Source: Rhodocyclaceae bacterium (GTDB lineage Bacteria; Pseudomonadota; Gammaproteobacteria; Burkholderiales; Rhodocyclaceae). Taken from it: a DNA stretch of 53,380 bases. The notes beneath the pieces were generated by a model, which did not search any database, had not been told where the DNA came from, and saw nothing but the letters and a program-made list of their open reading frames with translations. Made by a program: the position numbers and the translations under genes. This document shows positions 42,210 through 51,700 of this stretch, in pieces (the first letter of the stretch is position 1; each line of letters opens with the position of its first letter). The DNA is taken from assembly GCA_020445765.1 (NCBI GenBank), contig JAGRFY010000034.1:1-53380 (forward strand), written 5' to 3'.

Positions 42210-42277
42210 GGCTGGGACCCATCGAAGATGTCGTTGGCCGATTTACGGCAGATCCGCTCGCTGATGCAGGGGGCAGC

Positions 42278-43336
42278 ATGGTCCGCACCGTGATGCAGTC
42301 GGCGCACGTTGGCCGCCTCATGACCGCGCTGCTGGTCCTGTTCTGCCTGGCCGGATGCGCTCGTGACGAACTGTTCCGGCAGGAATCCTACGTGTTCGGC
42401 ACCCGTGTCGAGGTGGTCGTCTACGGTGACGACCCGGCGCTGGCGAACGAGGCGCTGGCCGAGGTGCTGCGCGAGTTCGACCGCCTGCACCGGGCCTACC
42501 ACGCATGGGAGCCATCCGAGCTGACCGAACTCAACGATGCCATCGAAGCCGGTCGTCATCATCAGGTTTCGGCCGAGCTGGCGGCGATGCTGGCCGACGC
42601 CAAGCGACTCTCGGCGCTCGGTGACGGCTTGTTCGAACCGGCCATCGGTCGTCTGATCGAACTGTGGGGATTCCATACCGACACCTTCTTGCCGAAACTG
42701 CCGGCCGAAGGCGCGGTACGCGCCCTGGTGGCGCGCCGGCCGCGGATCCTCGACCTGGTCATCAACGGCCGTACGGTCAGCAGCAGCAATCGCTTCGTGC
42801 GCATCGACCTGGGCGGCTATGCCAAGGGCTATGCCCTTGACCAGGCCGCGCGAATCCTGCGCAAGAAAGGCATCACCAATGCCCTGGTCAATATCGGTGG
42901 CAATGTGCTGGCACTCGGCGCCAAGGGCGACCGTCCTTGGCGCATCGGCATCCAGCACCCTCGCGACGCCGGCGTACTGGCGTCACTGCCACTCTACGAC
43001 GGCGAGGCAGTCGGCACTTCCGGTGACTATCAGCGCTTCTTCGAGATCGATGGCGTACGTTACAGCCACCTGCTGGACCCGCGCGACGGACGGCCCGCCC
43101 GCGGCACGCAGTCGCTGACCGTGCTGGTCACCCGGCGGCCGGGCGCGGGAACCCTGTCCGACGCCGCCAGCAAGCCACTGTTCATCGACGGCAAGGATTG
43201 GCCGCGGCTCGCCGCCCGCTATGACATCGCCCACGTGCTGCGGGTCGACGACAAGGGCGCCATCGAGGTCAGCCGCGAAATGCACCGCCGATTGGAATAC
43301 CAGGGCGAGCTGGCGCCGGCACGGATCATCGACTAG
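42278..43336 (+). CDS. apbE: FAD:protein FMN transferase (ApbE)
   Basis: A 352-residue enzyme that attaches FMN covalently to Thr in flavoproteins such as RnfG/NqrC subunits. The N-terminus is a lipoprotein signal ending LAGC, so it is periplasmic and membrane anchored. Family motifs FGTRVEVVVYG, DLGGYAKGYALD and HLLDPRDGRPA are present. ATG 42278 is preceded by AGGGGG. No Nqr or Rnf genes are in the window, so its client is elsewhere. Its TAG stop shares CTAG with the convergent gene. Confidence 0.94.
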   Translation: MVRTVMQSAHVGRLMTALLVLFCLAGCARDELFRQESYVFGTRVEVVVYGDDPALANEALAEVLREFDRLHRAYHAWEPSELTELNDAIEAGRHHQVSAELAAMLADAKRLSALGDGLFEPAIGRLIELWGFHTDTFLPKLPAEGAVRALVARRPRILDLVINGRTVSSSNRFVRIDLGGYAKGYALDQAARILRKKGITNALVNIGGNVLALGAKGDRPWRIGIQHPRDAGVLASLPLYDGEAVGTSGDYQRFFEIDGVRYSHLLDPRDGRPARGTQSLTVLVTRRPGAGTLSDAASKPLFIDGKDWPRLAARYDIAHVLRVDDKGAIEVSREMHRRLEYQGELAPARIID

Positions 43337-44985
43337 CCCCGGTGGCCAGCCAGGCGGACGCTGGCGCCAGCGGCTCGCAGGTCGAGCAGCTGGCCGAGCA
43401 CGACGCCACGGCGGATGACCGAGTGGATGACCTCGCCCTGGCCAGCCGCCGGACAGCCCGGCTGGCTGGCGACGATCGCGAAGCGGGCGACTGCGGGATC
43501 GCGGGTCGGCACGAACGGCGGCGGCAGGGCAGTCCCCGCCTGCACCACGTCGGCGCAAACCAGCACCGGCACCGCCCCTGCCGGGCGCTCGGTCGAAGGC
43601 GTTCCGGCGAGCCCGGTGTAGCGCTCGAGCATGTCGACGTCCTCCCGCAGCGAACTCGCGTTGTAATCGAGCACCCAGCTGCCGGCGGCGCCACGAAGGC
43701 CGCCGGCCAGGCTGTTGTAGAAGACGTGGCCGTAGGGCTGCAAGTGTGCCAGGGTGGTCGTGTGTATCGCCACCAGAAGGCCGACGATAGCGGCCATCAG
43801 CCATGCAGCGGCCGGGTTGCCGCGCAGGGCCTGCCAGAACATCCGCCAGCCCAGCGCAGACGCGACGGCAAGCGCCGGCAGCAGGAACAGGAACTGGCGC
43901 AGGCCATCTGCCAGCGCCGGCCGTGTCAGCCAGGCGAAGGCGATCGGCAGACCGATCGCCAGTGCCAGCGGCAGGTGCAGCGACCTGCCGCGCCGCGTCT
44001 GCGCGCGGCGTTCTGCCACCCGCAAGGGCACCTCCACCGGGCGCCATGGACGACCGCCGAGGGCCAGTCCGAGCCCGATCAGCATCAGTTCCGGCAGCTT
44101 CACCACCAGATAGTCATGCAGATAGCTGCGCGGCACTTCGCTGCTGAGCAGCAGGCTGCCATCGACCAGGGTCGGCACGAGGGCGCCGGGCTCGGCAGCA
44201 GCAAGTCCGTTCAGCAGAGCCGGTCGGCCGAGCAGCATCAGGCCGGCGGCGATCGCCACCCCGGGCAGCAGCGCCAGCAGCCAGCGGCCGAACAGGGATC
44301 TGCCCCGACGGTGCCTCCTGGCCGCCACCAGCAGGCACAGCACCAGGCAGATCGGCATCAGCCAGGCGCTGTCGCCGATCGCCAGCGCGGCGCCGGAACT
44401 GACGGCAAAGCCGAACGCGTGAGACGGTGCGAGTCCGGGCAGATCGGCACACAAGCGGGTCAGGAAATAGAGCGCCCAGCTCATGCAGGCCGCCAGTGGG
44501 ATCTCGGCGGTATGGGTGAACAGTGCGCCGCTCCAGGCACCGGTCAGGGCCAGGATCACGACGGCAAGCAGGGCAGCGGCCTCGCCGCCGAGCAATCTCG
44601 CCAGACGCCAGGCGGCGAGCATGCCGCCGAGTCCGAACAATCCGCTGACGAGGTGACGCAGGTCCCACACCGAACCCGTCCACAGGGGCGCCAATGCTGC
44701 CGTCAGCAGGTCGAACAGTCCGCCGCCGGCGATCGCCGTGGCCTGCTGCAACGGCCTCGTATCGACCAGGCCGGACTGGTAGAAATCCAGCAACAATCGG
44801 CCATAGGCCTGTCGCTGCGGTTCGTCCGGGCCGACGCCGTAGGTCTGCCAGGTCGCCGCCAGGTAGAGCAGCAGCCCGACCGCGACCACGATCGACGCAG
44901 GCCGCGCCAGCAGCCGCAGATCGGCGTCGCCGATCGACAAGATCGGCGCGCTGAAACGCGCGGTGTCGCGTCCCGGGTTGCGCAT
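43333..44985 (-). CDS. GT39/PMT-like polytopic glycosyltransferase
   Basis: A 550-residue inner-membrane protein with roughly 10-12 helices. The first periplasmic loop has TYGVGPDEPQRQAYG, the acidic signature of the GT39/PMT and ArnT-like lipid-linked sugar transferases (the D-E pair). The C-terminal ~120 residues are soluble and probably periplasmic. The start was set at ATG 44985 rather than the TTG two codons earlier. It follows the GH17-GT2 gene by 16 nt and is probably the next gene of the same transcript, so it may modify the glucan or another surface polymer. Confidence 0.7.
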   Translation of the reverse strand: MRNPGRDTARFSAPILSIGDADLRLLARPASIVVAVGLLLYLAATWQTYGVGPDEPQRQAYGRLLLDFYQSGLVDTRPLQQATAIAGGGLFDLLTAALAPLWTGSVWDLRHLVSGLFGLGGMLAAWRLARLLGGEAAALLAVVILALTGAWSGALFTHTAEIPLAACMSWALYFLTRLCADLPGLAPSHAFGFAVSSGAALAIGDSAWLMPICLVLCLLVAARRHRRGRSLFGRWLLALLPGVAIAAGLMLLGRPALLNGLAAAEPGALVPTLVDGSLLLSSEVPRSYLHDYLVVKLPELMLIGLGLALGGRPWRPVEVPLRVAERRAQTRRGRSLHLPLALAIGLPIAFAWLTRPALADGLRQFLFLLPALAVASALGWRMFWQALRGNPAAAWLMAAIVGLLVAIHTTTLAHLQPYGHVFYNSLAGGLRGAAGSWVLDYNASSLREDVDMLERYTGLAGTPSTERPAGAVPVLVCADVVQAGTALPPPFVPTRDPAVARFAIVASQPGCPAAGQGEVIHSVIRRGVVLGQLLDLRAAGASVRLAGHRG

Positions 44986-45001
44986 CGGCAACGCGCCGCG
45001 A

Positions 45002-47638
45002 TCAGACCGCCGCCGGCCGGGCGTCGACGGCCGGCGCGCTTTGCTGGGCGGCGCCTCGATCCGGCAGGTAGGCGGCGAACTGGCACAGGATCGCGCCGAC
45101 GTAGGGCAGGGTCTGCATCAGCAGGATGCCGATCCACACCCGCGACTCCATCGCCTGGGCATCCTGGGTCCAGAACAGCGCAGCGGCGGCCAGCAACAGC
45201 GCCACCAGCAGCCCGATCTCCTCGCGGATCGGCGAGAAGAACGCCAGCCGGCCCTTGGCCTTCCAGCTCTTCGGCGTTCGCACGAATTCGCCGCGGCGCT
45301 TGATGATGCCGGCGAATATCCCGCGCGCTATGGCGTGCGACAGGCCCACCGACAGCACCGACGCGCCGAGGATGTCGGTCCATGGACAGGCCATCGTGCG
45401 GCGGTACAGGATCGGTCCGAGAGCCGCCTTGAACACCATGAAGCCGAGCACCGGCAACGCCAGCGTCACCACCGGTAGCCCGAAGGCTGCGGGCTTGACC
45501 AGGATGCCGAGAGTCCACGCCAGGCTGGCGAACACGAACACCAGTTGCAGTGCATCGCCGAGCCACTGGAACCAGCCGGTCAGGAAATGGTAGCGCTGGG
45601 CGATCGTCAGGCGTCCACCGCCGAGCAGCGACGGCAGGTGGCGCTTGAGGATCTGCATCGCGCCGAAGGCCCAGCGGAAGCGCTGCGACTTGATCGCCGC
45701 GAAATCCGACGGCGTCAGGCCGCGTCCGAGGACGTGGTCCACATAGCGCGTGTCGAGCCCCTGCTTGATCAGGCGCAGTCCGAGTTCGGTGTCCTCGCAG
45801 ATGCACCATTCCGACCAGGCACCATGGTGCTCGAGCTGGCTGCGCCGGACCAGGGTCATCGTGCCGTGCTGGATCAATGCGTTGCGCTCGTTGCGATGGT
45901 GCATGCCGATGCGGAAGAAACCGTCGAACTCCCAGTTGCACATCCGGCGGAAGGCCTGGCCGGCCCAATCGCGATGCGCCTGCGGCGCCTGCACCACCGC
46001 CACTTCCGGCGAGTCGAGAAAGTGCGGCACCAGCACCGACAGCCAGTCAGGCTCGACGACGTAGTCGGCGTCGACGACACCGACGACCTCGGCCCGGGCG
46101 TCGGTCTGGCCGAGCGCGAAGTTCAGCGCCCCGGCCTTGAAGCCCGGCCACTTGGGCAGGTGGAAGAAGCGGAAGTTGGACCCGAGCGTCGCGACATGCG
46201 CCTCGACCGGCATCCACAGGGCGGGATCGCTGGTGTTGTTGTCCACCACCAGCACCTCGAAATTGCGGTAGTCGAGACGGGCGAGGCTGTCGATCGTCGC
46301 GATCACCATTTCCGGCGGCTCGTTGCAGCAGGCGAGGTGAATCGACACGAAGGGTTCCTGATCGGCCGGCAACGGCGGGCGCGGACCGAATCGCCGGCGC
46401 CAGCGACCCTTGAACATCAATTCGCCGAACTCGAAGCCGTGGGCCAGCAGCACCGCCGCGGTCAGCCCGGCCGCGCAGATCAGCAGCACCAGCCCGATCT
46501 GGTCGTTGTTGGTCAGATAGTAGTCCTGCGGCACATTGACGCTGACGACGAAGACCGATACGCAGGCCTGGATCAGGGCCGCCAGCCAGAGCCGGCCGCG
46601 GGCGCCCCAGCCGCGCAGCAGCAGCGCCACCAGGAACATCGGCACGAACGCGATCTTGACCGCGGTGAGTGCTTTCTCCTGCCAGCGGATGTCGTTGAGG
46701 ATCAGGCCGTCGAGCGGAAACTTCGGCGTGCGGTCCGCCTTGAACAGGCCCCAGTACGGACCCGCCCAACCTTCCAGTTCGACCTTCCACGGCTGGTCGA
46801 AGGCTTCCATCAGGTAGTAGTCGAGGCCGCGTTCGCGGGCCAGCGGCAGGAATTCCCGGATGAAGCGGGCCTCGGCGGCGACGCTGGCCTCGGCCTGCTG
46901 AATCTCCGGACCGCGGCTGGGCCAGCCGATTTCGCCGATCACCAGCGGCTTGCCCGGGAAAGCCCGCGCCAGCTCGTCGTAGCGCTGCATCGCATAGCCG
47001 ACCGCCTGCTCGGCCGGCACGCCTTCATGGAAGGGGAGCAGATGCACGGTGATGAAATCGACGTGATCCGCAAGCTCCGGATGCTTGAGCCAGACGTGCC
47101 AGGGTTCGGCGGTCGACACCGCCTTCGAGGTACCCGCAAGCTTCTTGCGGGCCACATCGAGATACACACTGAGTTGCTCGACGCTGAGATCGTGGCGCAG
47201 CAGCACCTCGTTGCCGACGATCAGGCGGTCCACGTGACGATAGTCCCGTGCCGATGCAATCGCGGCGCCGAGTTCGCGCACGTTGTTGGCGTGGTCGCCC
47301 GACAGCCAGGCGCCGGCGGTGACCTTCAGGTCGTGCAGTTCGGCAAGGGGAATGATCGACGGATTGTCGAGGGCGCCGTAGGTGCGGATGCGGGTGGTAC
47401 TGCGCGACAGCAGCAGCAGGTCGGTGCTGATTTCCTCGAGACTCGGGAACTCCCCGCGCGCCGGCCACTGGTCCCGCTGGAACGGACTGTAGGCGTAGCC
47501 GCCGATGTCGCCGGCGGCGTCGCCGAAGGCCACGCCGCGGTTGCTCCAGCCCCAGATCAGGTACTGCAGGTATCCCACCAGCGCGGCGACCATCAGTGCG
47601 GCCAGCACGCGCCATGTCCAGTGCATCGCTTTCCTCAT
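45002..47638 (-). CDS. GH17-GT2 fusion, NdvB-like beta-glucan synthase
   Basis: An 878-residue inner-membrane protein joining a periplasmic glucanase-like domain to a processive glucan synthase. After TM1 (about 10-30) comes a GH17 domain with catalytic Glu144 (VGNEVLLR) and Glu236 (GEIGWPS). Two or more helices around 325-400 lead to a cytoplasmic GT2 domain with DNN (466-468), DAD (523-525), ED (615-616) and QRFRW (652-656), the D,D,D,Q/RxxRW pattern of cellulose-synthase-type enzymes. Several helices follow. The architecture resembles NdvB-type makers of beta-1,3 (and 1,6) glucans. ATG 47638 has GAGGGAG upstream. Confidence 0.88.
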   Translation of the reverse strand: MRKAMHWTWRVLAALMVAALVGYLQYLIWGWSNRGVAFGDAAGDIGGYAYSPFQRDQWPARGEFPSLEEISTDLLLLSRSTTRIRTYGALDNPSIIPLAELHDLKVTAGAWLSGDHANNVRELGAAIASARDYRHVDRLIVGNEVLLRHDLSVEQLSVYLDVARKKLAGTSKAVSTAEPWHVWLKHPELADHVDFITVHLLPFHEGVPAEQAVGYAMQRYDELARAFPGKPLVIGEIGWPSRGPEIQQAEASVAAEARFIREFLPLARERGLDYYLMEAFDQPWKVELEGWAGPYWGLFKADRTPKFPLDGLILNDIRWQEKALTAVKIAFVPMFLVALLLRGWGARGRLWLAALIQACVSVFVVSVNVPQDYYLTNNDQIGLVLLICAAGLTAAVLLAHGFEFGELMFKGRWRRRFGPRPPLPADQEPFVSIHLACCNEPPEMVIATIDSLARLDYRNFEVLVVDNNTSDPALWMPVEAHVATLGSNFRFFHLPKWPGFKAGALNFALGQTDARAEVVGVVDADYVVEPDWLSVLVPHFLDSPEVAVVQAPQAHRDWAGQAFRRMCNWEFDGFFRIGMHHRNERNALIQHGTMTLVRRSQLEHHGAWSEWCICEDTELGLRLIKQGLDTRYVDHVLGRGLTPSDFAAIKSQRFRWAFGAMQILKRHLPSLLGGGRLTIAQRYHFLTGWFQWLGDALQLVFVFASLAWTLGILVKPAAFGLPVVTLALPVLGFMVFKAALGPILYRRTMACPWTDILGASVLSVGLSHAIARGIFAGIIKRRGEFVRTPKSWKAKGRLAFFSPIREEIGLLVALLLAAAALFWTQDAQAMESRVWIGILLMQTLPYVGAILCQFAAYLPDRGAAQQSAPAVDARPAAV

Positions 47639-47778
47639 GGCTCCCTCTTGGCGTATCGCCCGAGACGCTTGCGCTGCGTGCCGGCACGCTGGAGAATGAC
47701 GGACCGACGTGCCGGGCGAGGCGGCACGCAGAATCCGACAGCCGACATCGAGCGTTCTGGAATGTCTCGTCGGATTCG

Positions 47779-47784
47779 ATTCTA
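47779..47784 (-). promoter_or_regulatory. -10-like box of the GH17-GT2 gene
   Basis: TAGAAT on the minus strand (5/6 to -10) would give a leader of about 134 nt before the ATG at 47638. No convincing -35 is present. Confidence 0.3.
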
Positions 47785-47857
47785 AGTGGGGCGACAGACC
47801 CCGGCAGCGCCGAATTGGTAACAAATTTTGCGCCGCACAATAAGGCAAGGAGAGCGC

Positions 47858-48250
47858 ATGAACGCCGATGCCAGGAATATGTTCGGGATAATGCTGGTGG
47901 CCGCCATGGCCTTTCTCCTGGCGCTCGCCGCAAGGCTCGGACTGGTCGAGAACGAAAGTCTCCTGGTCGCCTGCAGCGGCCTCTCGGATACTGCCTGCGA
48001 CACCGCCATCGTCGCCCGCGAAGCCGTCGTCCAGAGTTTCGTCGGCGGTCACCTCGGGTGGATCGCGATGCTGGCCGCAGGCATCGGCCTGGTTGCCCAT
48101 TGGCGGCCGGCGGCATGGTCGGCCTGGGTGCTCGGCATCGCCGGCATGGTGCTCTACAACGTCGAACCGGCGTCGGCGGCGGCGCTACTCGCGCTGCTGT
48201 TGCTGGCCCGCCGCCCATCCGCCCGCCGCCTGCACCAGGCACAGCACTGA
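47858..48250 (+). CDS. small membrane protein of the glucan locus
   Basis: A 130-residue protein with about four hydrophobic segments, starting MNADARNMFGIMLVAAM. AAGGAG at good spacing before the ATG supports it. No family is recognised. It is divergent from the GH17-GT2 gene and its last 66 nt overlap antisense the end of the second GH17 gene; both ORFs look genuine. The N-terminal half has a periplasmic-looking loop with two Cys in ACSGLSDTACD. Confidence 0.65.
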   Translation: MNADARNMFGIMLVAAMAFLLALAARLGLVENESLLVACSGLSDTACDTAIVAREAVVQSFVGGHLGWIAMLAAGIGLVAHWRPAAWSAWVLGIAGMVLYNVEPASAAALLALLLLARRPSARRLHQAQH

Positions 48251-49729
48251 CCACGCGACGGCCTGCAGGTTGCCGGGTTCCGGCAGCAGGCGCACGAGGC
48301 CGGCGATCGCCGTCACCGCTGCGCAGATCCTGATCGCATCGCGTCGCGGCCCGGCCAAGGTCTCGCCGCACAACAGCAGCGCCGGCGCAGCGCCGGCGTA
48401 CATCCACAGCGGGAAGTCGCGGTATCGCGGATCGGCCGCCAGCCAGAGTGCCGCCAGCGCCGAGCAGTAGAGAATCGCCAGGTGCAAGCCGTGACGAGTG
48501 CGCGCGACGCCGCCGTCCGGCCGTGGCGACAGCGCCCGCAGAAGCAGCCAACAGGGCCCGAGCAACGACACCGTGCCGAGTGCCAGCCATTCGCTGCCGT
48601 CGCGCCAGGCCAGCCGCGCGTGTTCGAACAGCAGCGCGCCGCAAAGGCCCAGCCAAAGCCCGCTCGCGACGAAGGCGGCGAGCGGTAGCCGCCGCCGCCC
48701 GGCGAACGCGGCCAGCACGCCGAGCGACACGGCGCCGGCAACGCCTGAGGCCGGCACGGCGCCGAGTCCGTCGCGCCGGGCCACTGTGCCGGTCAATGGA
48801 AAATGCAGACGATTGGCGCCGTCGAGGATGCCCCAGTAGCCACCCACGGTTCCCTCGAGGCGACGCTTCCACGGTTGATCGAAGGCTTCGATCAGGTTGT
48901 ATTGCCACCGTTCGCGCGCGGCCACGGACAGGAACTCGCGGACGAAGCGCGCCTGCTCGAGCCGTCCCGGTACGGCCGGGCCGCGCTGCCGGCCGGCCGA
49001 TGGCCAGCCGCTCTCGCCGATCAGCAGCGGCTTGTCGAATTCCGCTTCGACACGGTGATGGACGGCCGCGACGTGCGCGACCGCTTGTGTCGCGGCCACC
49101 GGGTGATCCTCCCAGAACGGCAGGATGTGCACGGTCACGAAGTCCACCGCTTCGGCAAGCGCGGCGTTGTCGAGCCAGATCTCCCAGACATCGGCATAGC
49201 TGACCGGCACCGACACCTGCCGCCGCACCTCCTCGAGCAGGGCCGCGATCTCGGCGACGCTCCGTTCCCGCCGCAACAAGACCTCGTTTCCGATCATCAG
49301 TGCTCGCACGCTGTGCGGGTGATCCCGGGCCAGCTCGACCGCGCGTGCGAGCTGGTATCGGTTGGCGGCGTCGCTGCGACCGATCCAGGCACCGACGATC
49401 ACCGTCATGCCGAGTGCCTCGGCAACCGCGGGCACGGCATCGAGCCCCTGGTCGACGGAATAGATGCGGACACAGTCGGAAAGCGGCGCGATCGCCTGCA
49501 GGTCCTGCCGAATCTGCTCGACCGTGATCGCTTCGCCGGGCACCAGCGGCGAGCGCTCGGGGCCGCGGAAGGGGCTGTACGACAGGCACTGGATGCGCGC
49601 GCCCGGTACCTCCGGTAGCGGTACCGGCCGCGTCTGCCAGACCAGCCAGGCTGCGAGCGCGAGGCTCAGGCCCAGATGCAGCCACAGCATCGCGCGCCAG
49701 TGGCGGTTCGCGGTCGGATCAGCGCTCAT
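48185..49729 (-). CDS. GH17-domain membrane protein, NdvC-like
   Basis: A 514-residue inner-membrane protein. After TM1 (about 14-33) comes a GH17-like domain with the acid/base Glu149 (GNEVLLR) and nucleophile Glu239 (GESGWPS), both intact. The C-terminal ~170 residues form several helices but have no GT2 domain. It resembles the glucan-modifying partner (NdvC-like) of NdvB-type loci, which introduces beta-1,6 branches or transfers glucan chains, though this activity is inferred. ATG 49729 has GAGG upstream. Confidence 0.82.
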   Translation of the reverse strand: MSADPTANRHWRAMLWLHLGLSLALAAWLVWQTRPVPLPEVPGARIQCLSYSPFRGPERSPLVPGEAITVEQIRQDLQAIAPLSDCVRIYSVDQGLDAVPAVAEALGMTVIVGAWIGRSDAANRYQLARAVELARDHPHSVRALMIGNEVLLRRERSVAEIAALLEEVRRQVSVPVSYADVWEIWLDNAALAEAVDFVTVHILPFWEDHPVAATQAVAHVAAVHHRVEAEFDKPLLIGESGWPSAGRQRGPAVPGRLEQARFVREFLSVAARERWQYNLIEAFDQPWKRRLEGTVGGYWGILDGANRLHFPLTGTVARRDGLGAVPASGVAGAVSLGVLAAFAGRRRLPLAAFVASGLWLGLCGALLFEHARLAWRDGSEWLALGTVSLLGPCWLLLRALSPRPDGGVARTRHGLHLAILYCSALAALWLAADPRYRDFPLWMYAGAAPALLLCGETLAGPRRDAIRICAAVTAIAGLVRLLPEPGNLQAVAWSVLCLVQAAGGWAAGQQQQRE

Positions 49730-49791
49730 CGGTGCCTCGTCGTCGACAGCCGATCACTATGCCGTGCTGCGTTGCCGCATGATGCATCGAC

Positions 49792-49821
49792 TTGTAAGCA
49801 CGGCGGACGGCCAACGATACT
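49792..49821 (+). promoter_or_regulatory. MFS gene promoter abutting the start codon
   Basis: TTGTAA (49792-49797, 4/6) and GATACT (49816-49821, 4/6) are 18 nt apart. The start codon at 49828 falls where transcription would begin, and no ribosome-binding site is visible, suggesting a leaderless message. Confidence 0.35.
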
Positions 49822-49827
49822 GCTTCG

Positions 49828-50994
49828 ATGCGTCTGCCACCCGTCACCGTCATCGTCGTCAGCGAGCTGTTCGGAACCGCCCTGTGGTTTTCCGCCAACG
49901 GCGTCGCCGACGCGCTGGCCGACGAGTGGCGCATCGGTACCGTCGAACTCGGCTGGCTGACCAATGCGGTTCAGTTCGGCTTCATCTGCGGCACCCTGGC
50001 ATTCGCGCTGACCGGGCTCGCCGACCGCTTTGCCGCCAGTCGCATATTCGCCGTGTGCGCGCTGCTCGGCAGCGGCTTCAACGCGGCCTTCGCCCTGTTC
50101 GCCGGCGGCATCGAGGCCGGGCTGGTGCTGCGCTTCGCAGTCGGATTGTGTCTCGCCGGCATCTACCCTTTGGGGATGAAGCTGGTGGTGGGGTGGGTAC
50201 CGGAGCGCGCCGGTGAGGCCTTGGCACTGCTGGTCGGCATGCTGGTGCTGGGCACCGCACTGCCCCACGGCGTGCGCTGGGCCGGTGCCGACTGGCCCTG
50301 GCAGGCGCCGATCCTGGTGGCTTCGATGCTGGCCTTGTTCGCTGCCCTGCTGGTCCTGATGCTCGGCGACGGCCCGCACCTGAAGCCTCGCGCGGGCGCG
50401 CCGCCGATGCGACTCGGACGGGTCCTCGTGGCCTTCACCCGACCGGCCTTCCGGGCGTCCGCGCTGGCCTATTTCGGACACCAGTGGGAGTTGTACGCGA
50501 TGTGGACCCTGGTACCGGTGCTGGCCACGATCGAGGGGCTCGACGCCCATTTCGGCGGCGCCTCTGCGATCGCCTTCTCGGTGATGGCGGTCGGCGCCTT
50601 GTGTTGCGTCGCCGGCGGCCGCCTGTCGGTACGGATCGGCAGCTCGCGGGTCGCCGCGCTGGCGCTCGCGATCTCGATGGCCTGTTGCGCGCTGTTCCCC
50701 CTCGCAGGCGATCTGCAACCGGCCGCCCGCTTCGGCCTGTTGCTGCTGTGGGGCGCATCGGCCGTTGCCGACTCGCCGCATTTCTCGGCGCTGTCGGCAC
50801 GGGCCTGCCCGCCGGAGATCGTCGGCAGCGCACTGGCGCTGCAGAATGCCCTGGGCTTCGCCATCACGATGATCTCGATCGCGATCGGCACGCATCTCGT
50901 CGACGCCTGGGGCAGCCGGGTCGCCTGGCTGCTGCTGCCCGGCCCGCTGTTCGGCCTGATCGCGCTGCGGCCGCTGGTCGCGCGCGGTGCATGA
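49828..50994 (+). CDS. MFS transporter
   Basis: A 388-residue, 12-helix major facilitator. The first helix region has [14 protein letters not shown] and the loop after helix 2 [10 protein letters not shown], an MFS motif-A remnant. The C-terminal half has a duplicated pattern ([14 protein letters not shown]). It is not clearly assigned to a subfamily. No ribosome-binding site precedes the ATG. The substrate is unknown. Confidence 0.8.
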   Translation: MRLPPVTVIVVSELFGTALWFSANGVADALADEWRIGTVELGWLTNAVQFGFICGTLAFALTGLADRFAASRIFAVCALLGSGFNAAFALFAGGIEAGLVLRFAVGLCLAGIYPLGMKLVVGWVPERAGEALALLVGMLVLGTALPHGVRWAGADWPWQAPILVASMLALFAALLVLMLGDGPHLKPRAGAPPMRLGRVLVAFTRPAFRASALAYFGHQWELYAMWTLVPVLATIEGLDAHFGGASAIAFSVMAVGALCCVAGGRLSVRIGSSRVAALALAISMACCALFPLAGDLQPAARFGLLLLWGASAVADSPHFSALSARACPPEIVGSALALQNALGFAITMISIAIGTHLVDAWGSRVAWLLLPGPLFGLIALRPLVARGA

Positions 50995-51119
50995 ACCCGT
51001 CGTCGCCGACGGACTCAAACGTCTGCCGAGGACGGTCCATCGATGTAAGTCCCGGGCGCCGGCACCGGTCAGATGACTTGACCTGGCCATTAGGGCCTCG
51101 GCTCGACGGAGATCTGAAG

Positions 51120-51620
51120 ATGAAACGACGCGACATGCTCGGAGGCCTGCTCGCACTGGCGGCCGGGCACACCTTCCCGGCGCTCGCCGCGAAAGGAGGC
51201 GGCAGCATGCAACTGACCAAGTCCAAGCAGGAATGGGCAGCGTTGCTGCCCGAAACGTCCTATGCGGTGCTGTTCGACGAAGCGACCGAACGGCCGGGCA
51301 GCAGTCCGCTGAATCACGAGAAACGCGAGGGCACCTACGTCTGTGCGGCGTGTTTCCTGCCGCTGTTCAGCAGCGCTGCCAAGTACGACAGCGGTACCGG
51401 CTGGCCGAGCTTCTTCCGGCCGCTGCCCGATGCGCTGGGCACCAAGACCGACTGGAAGCTGATCGTGCCCCGCACCGAATACCACTGCAGTCGCTGCGGC
51501 GGTCACCAGGGCCACGTCTTCGACGACGGACCGCCGCCGACCGGCAAGCGCTACTGCAACAACGGCGTCGCGCTGCGCTTCGTGCCCGAGGGCGAGGCCC
51601 TGCCGGCACTGCGCACCTGA
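51120..51620 (+). CDS. msrB: Tat-exported methionine-R-sulfoxide reductase
   Basis: A 166-residue MsrB with an N-terminal Tat-like signal (MKRRDMLGGLLALAAG...ALAA). Zinc-binding cysteines are Cys75 and Cys78 (CAAC) and Cys123 and Cys126 (CSRC). The catalytic Cys146 is in RYCNNGVALRF. The active-site GTGWPSF is intact. It repairs oxidised methionine in periplasmic proteins. GGAGAT precedes the ATG at 51120. The reductant partner is not in the window. Confidence 0.93.
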   Translation: MKRRDMLGGLLALAAGHTFPALAAKGGGSMQLTKSKQEWAALLPETSYAVLFDEATERPGSSPLNHEKREGTYVCAACFLPLFSSAAKYDSGTGWPSFFRPLPDALGTKTDWKLIVPRTEYHCSRCGGHQGHVFDDGPPPTGKRYCNNGVALRFVPEGEALPALRT

Positions 51621-51700
51621 ACCTGCCGGCGGCCCGGCCGGCACTTGGGTGAATGGCACGAGCTCGGGTATGGTCGGCGGACTTGCGCCGGGAGTCCGCC

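Noticed and set aside
47025-49685. An 886-codon minus-strand frame spanning two genes
   Set aside because: It runs out of frame through two GH17 genes on the same strand; the composition is Arg-rich and without motifs.
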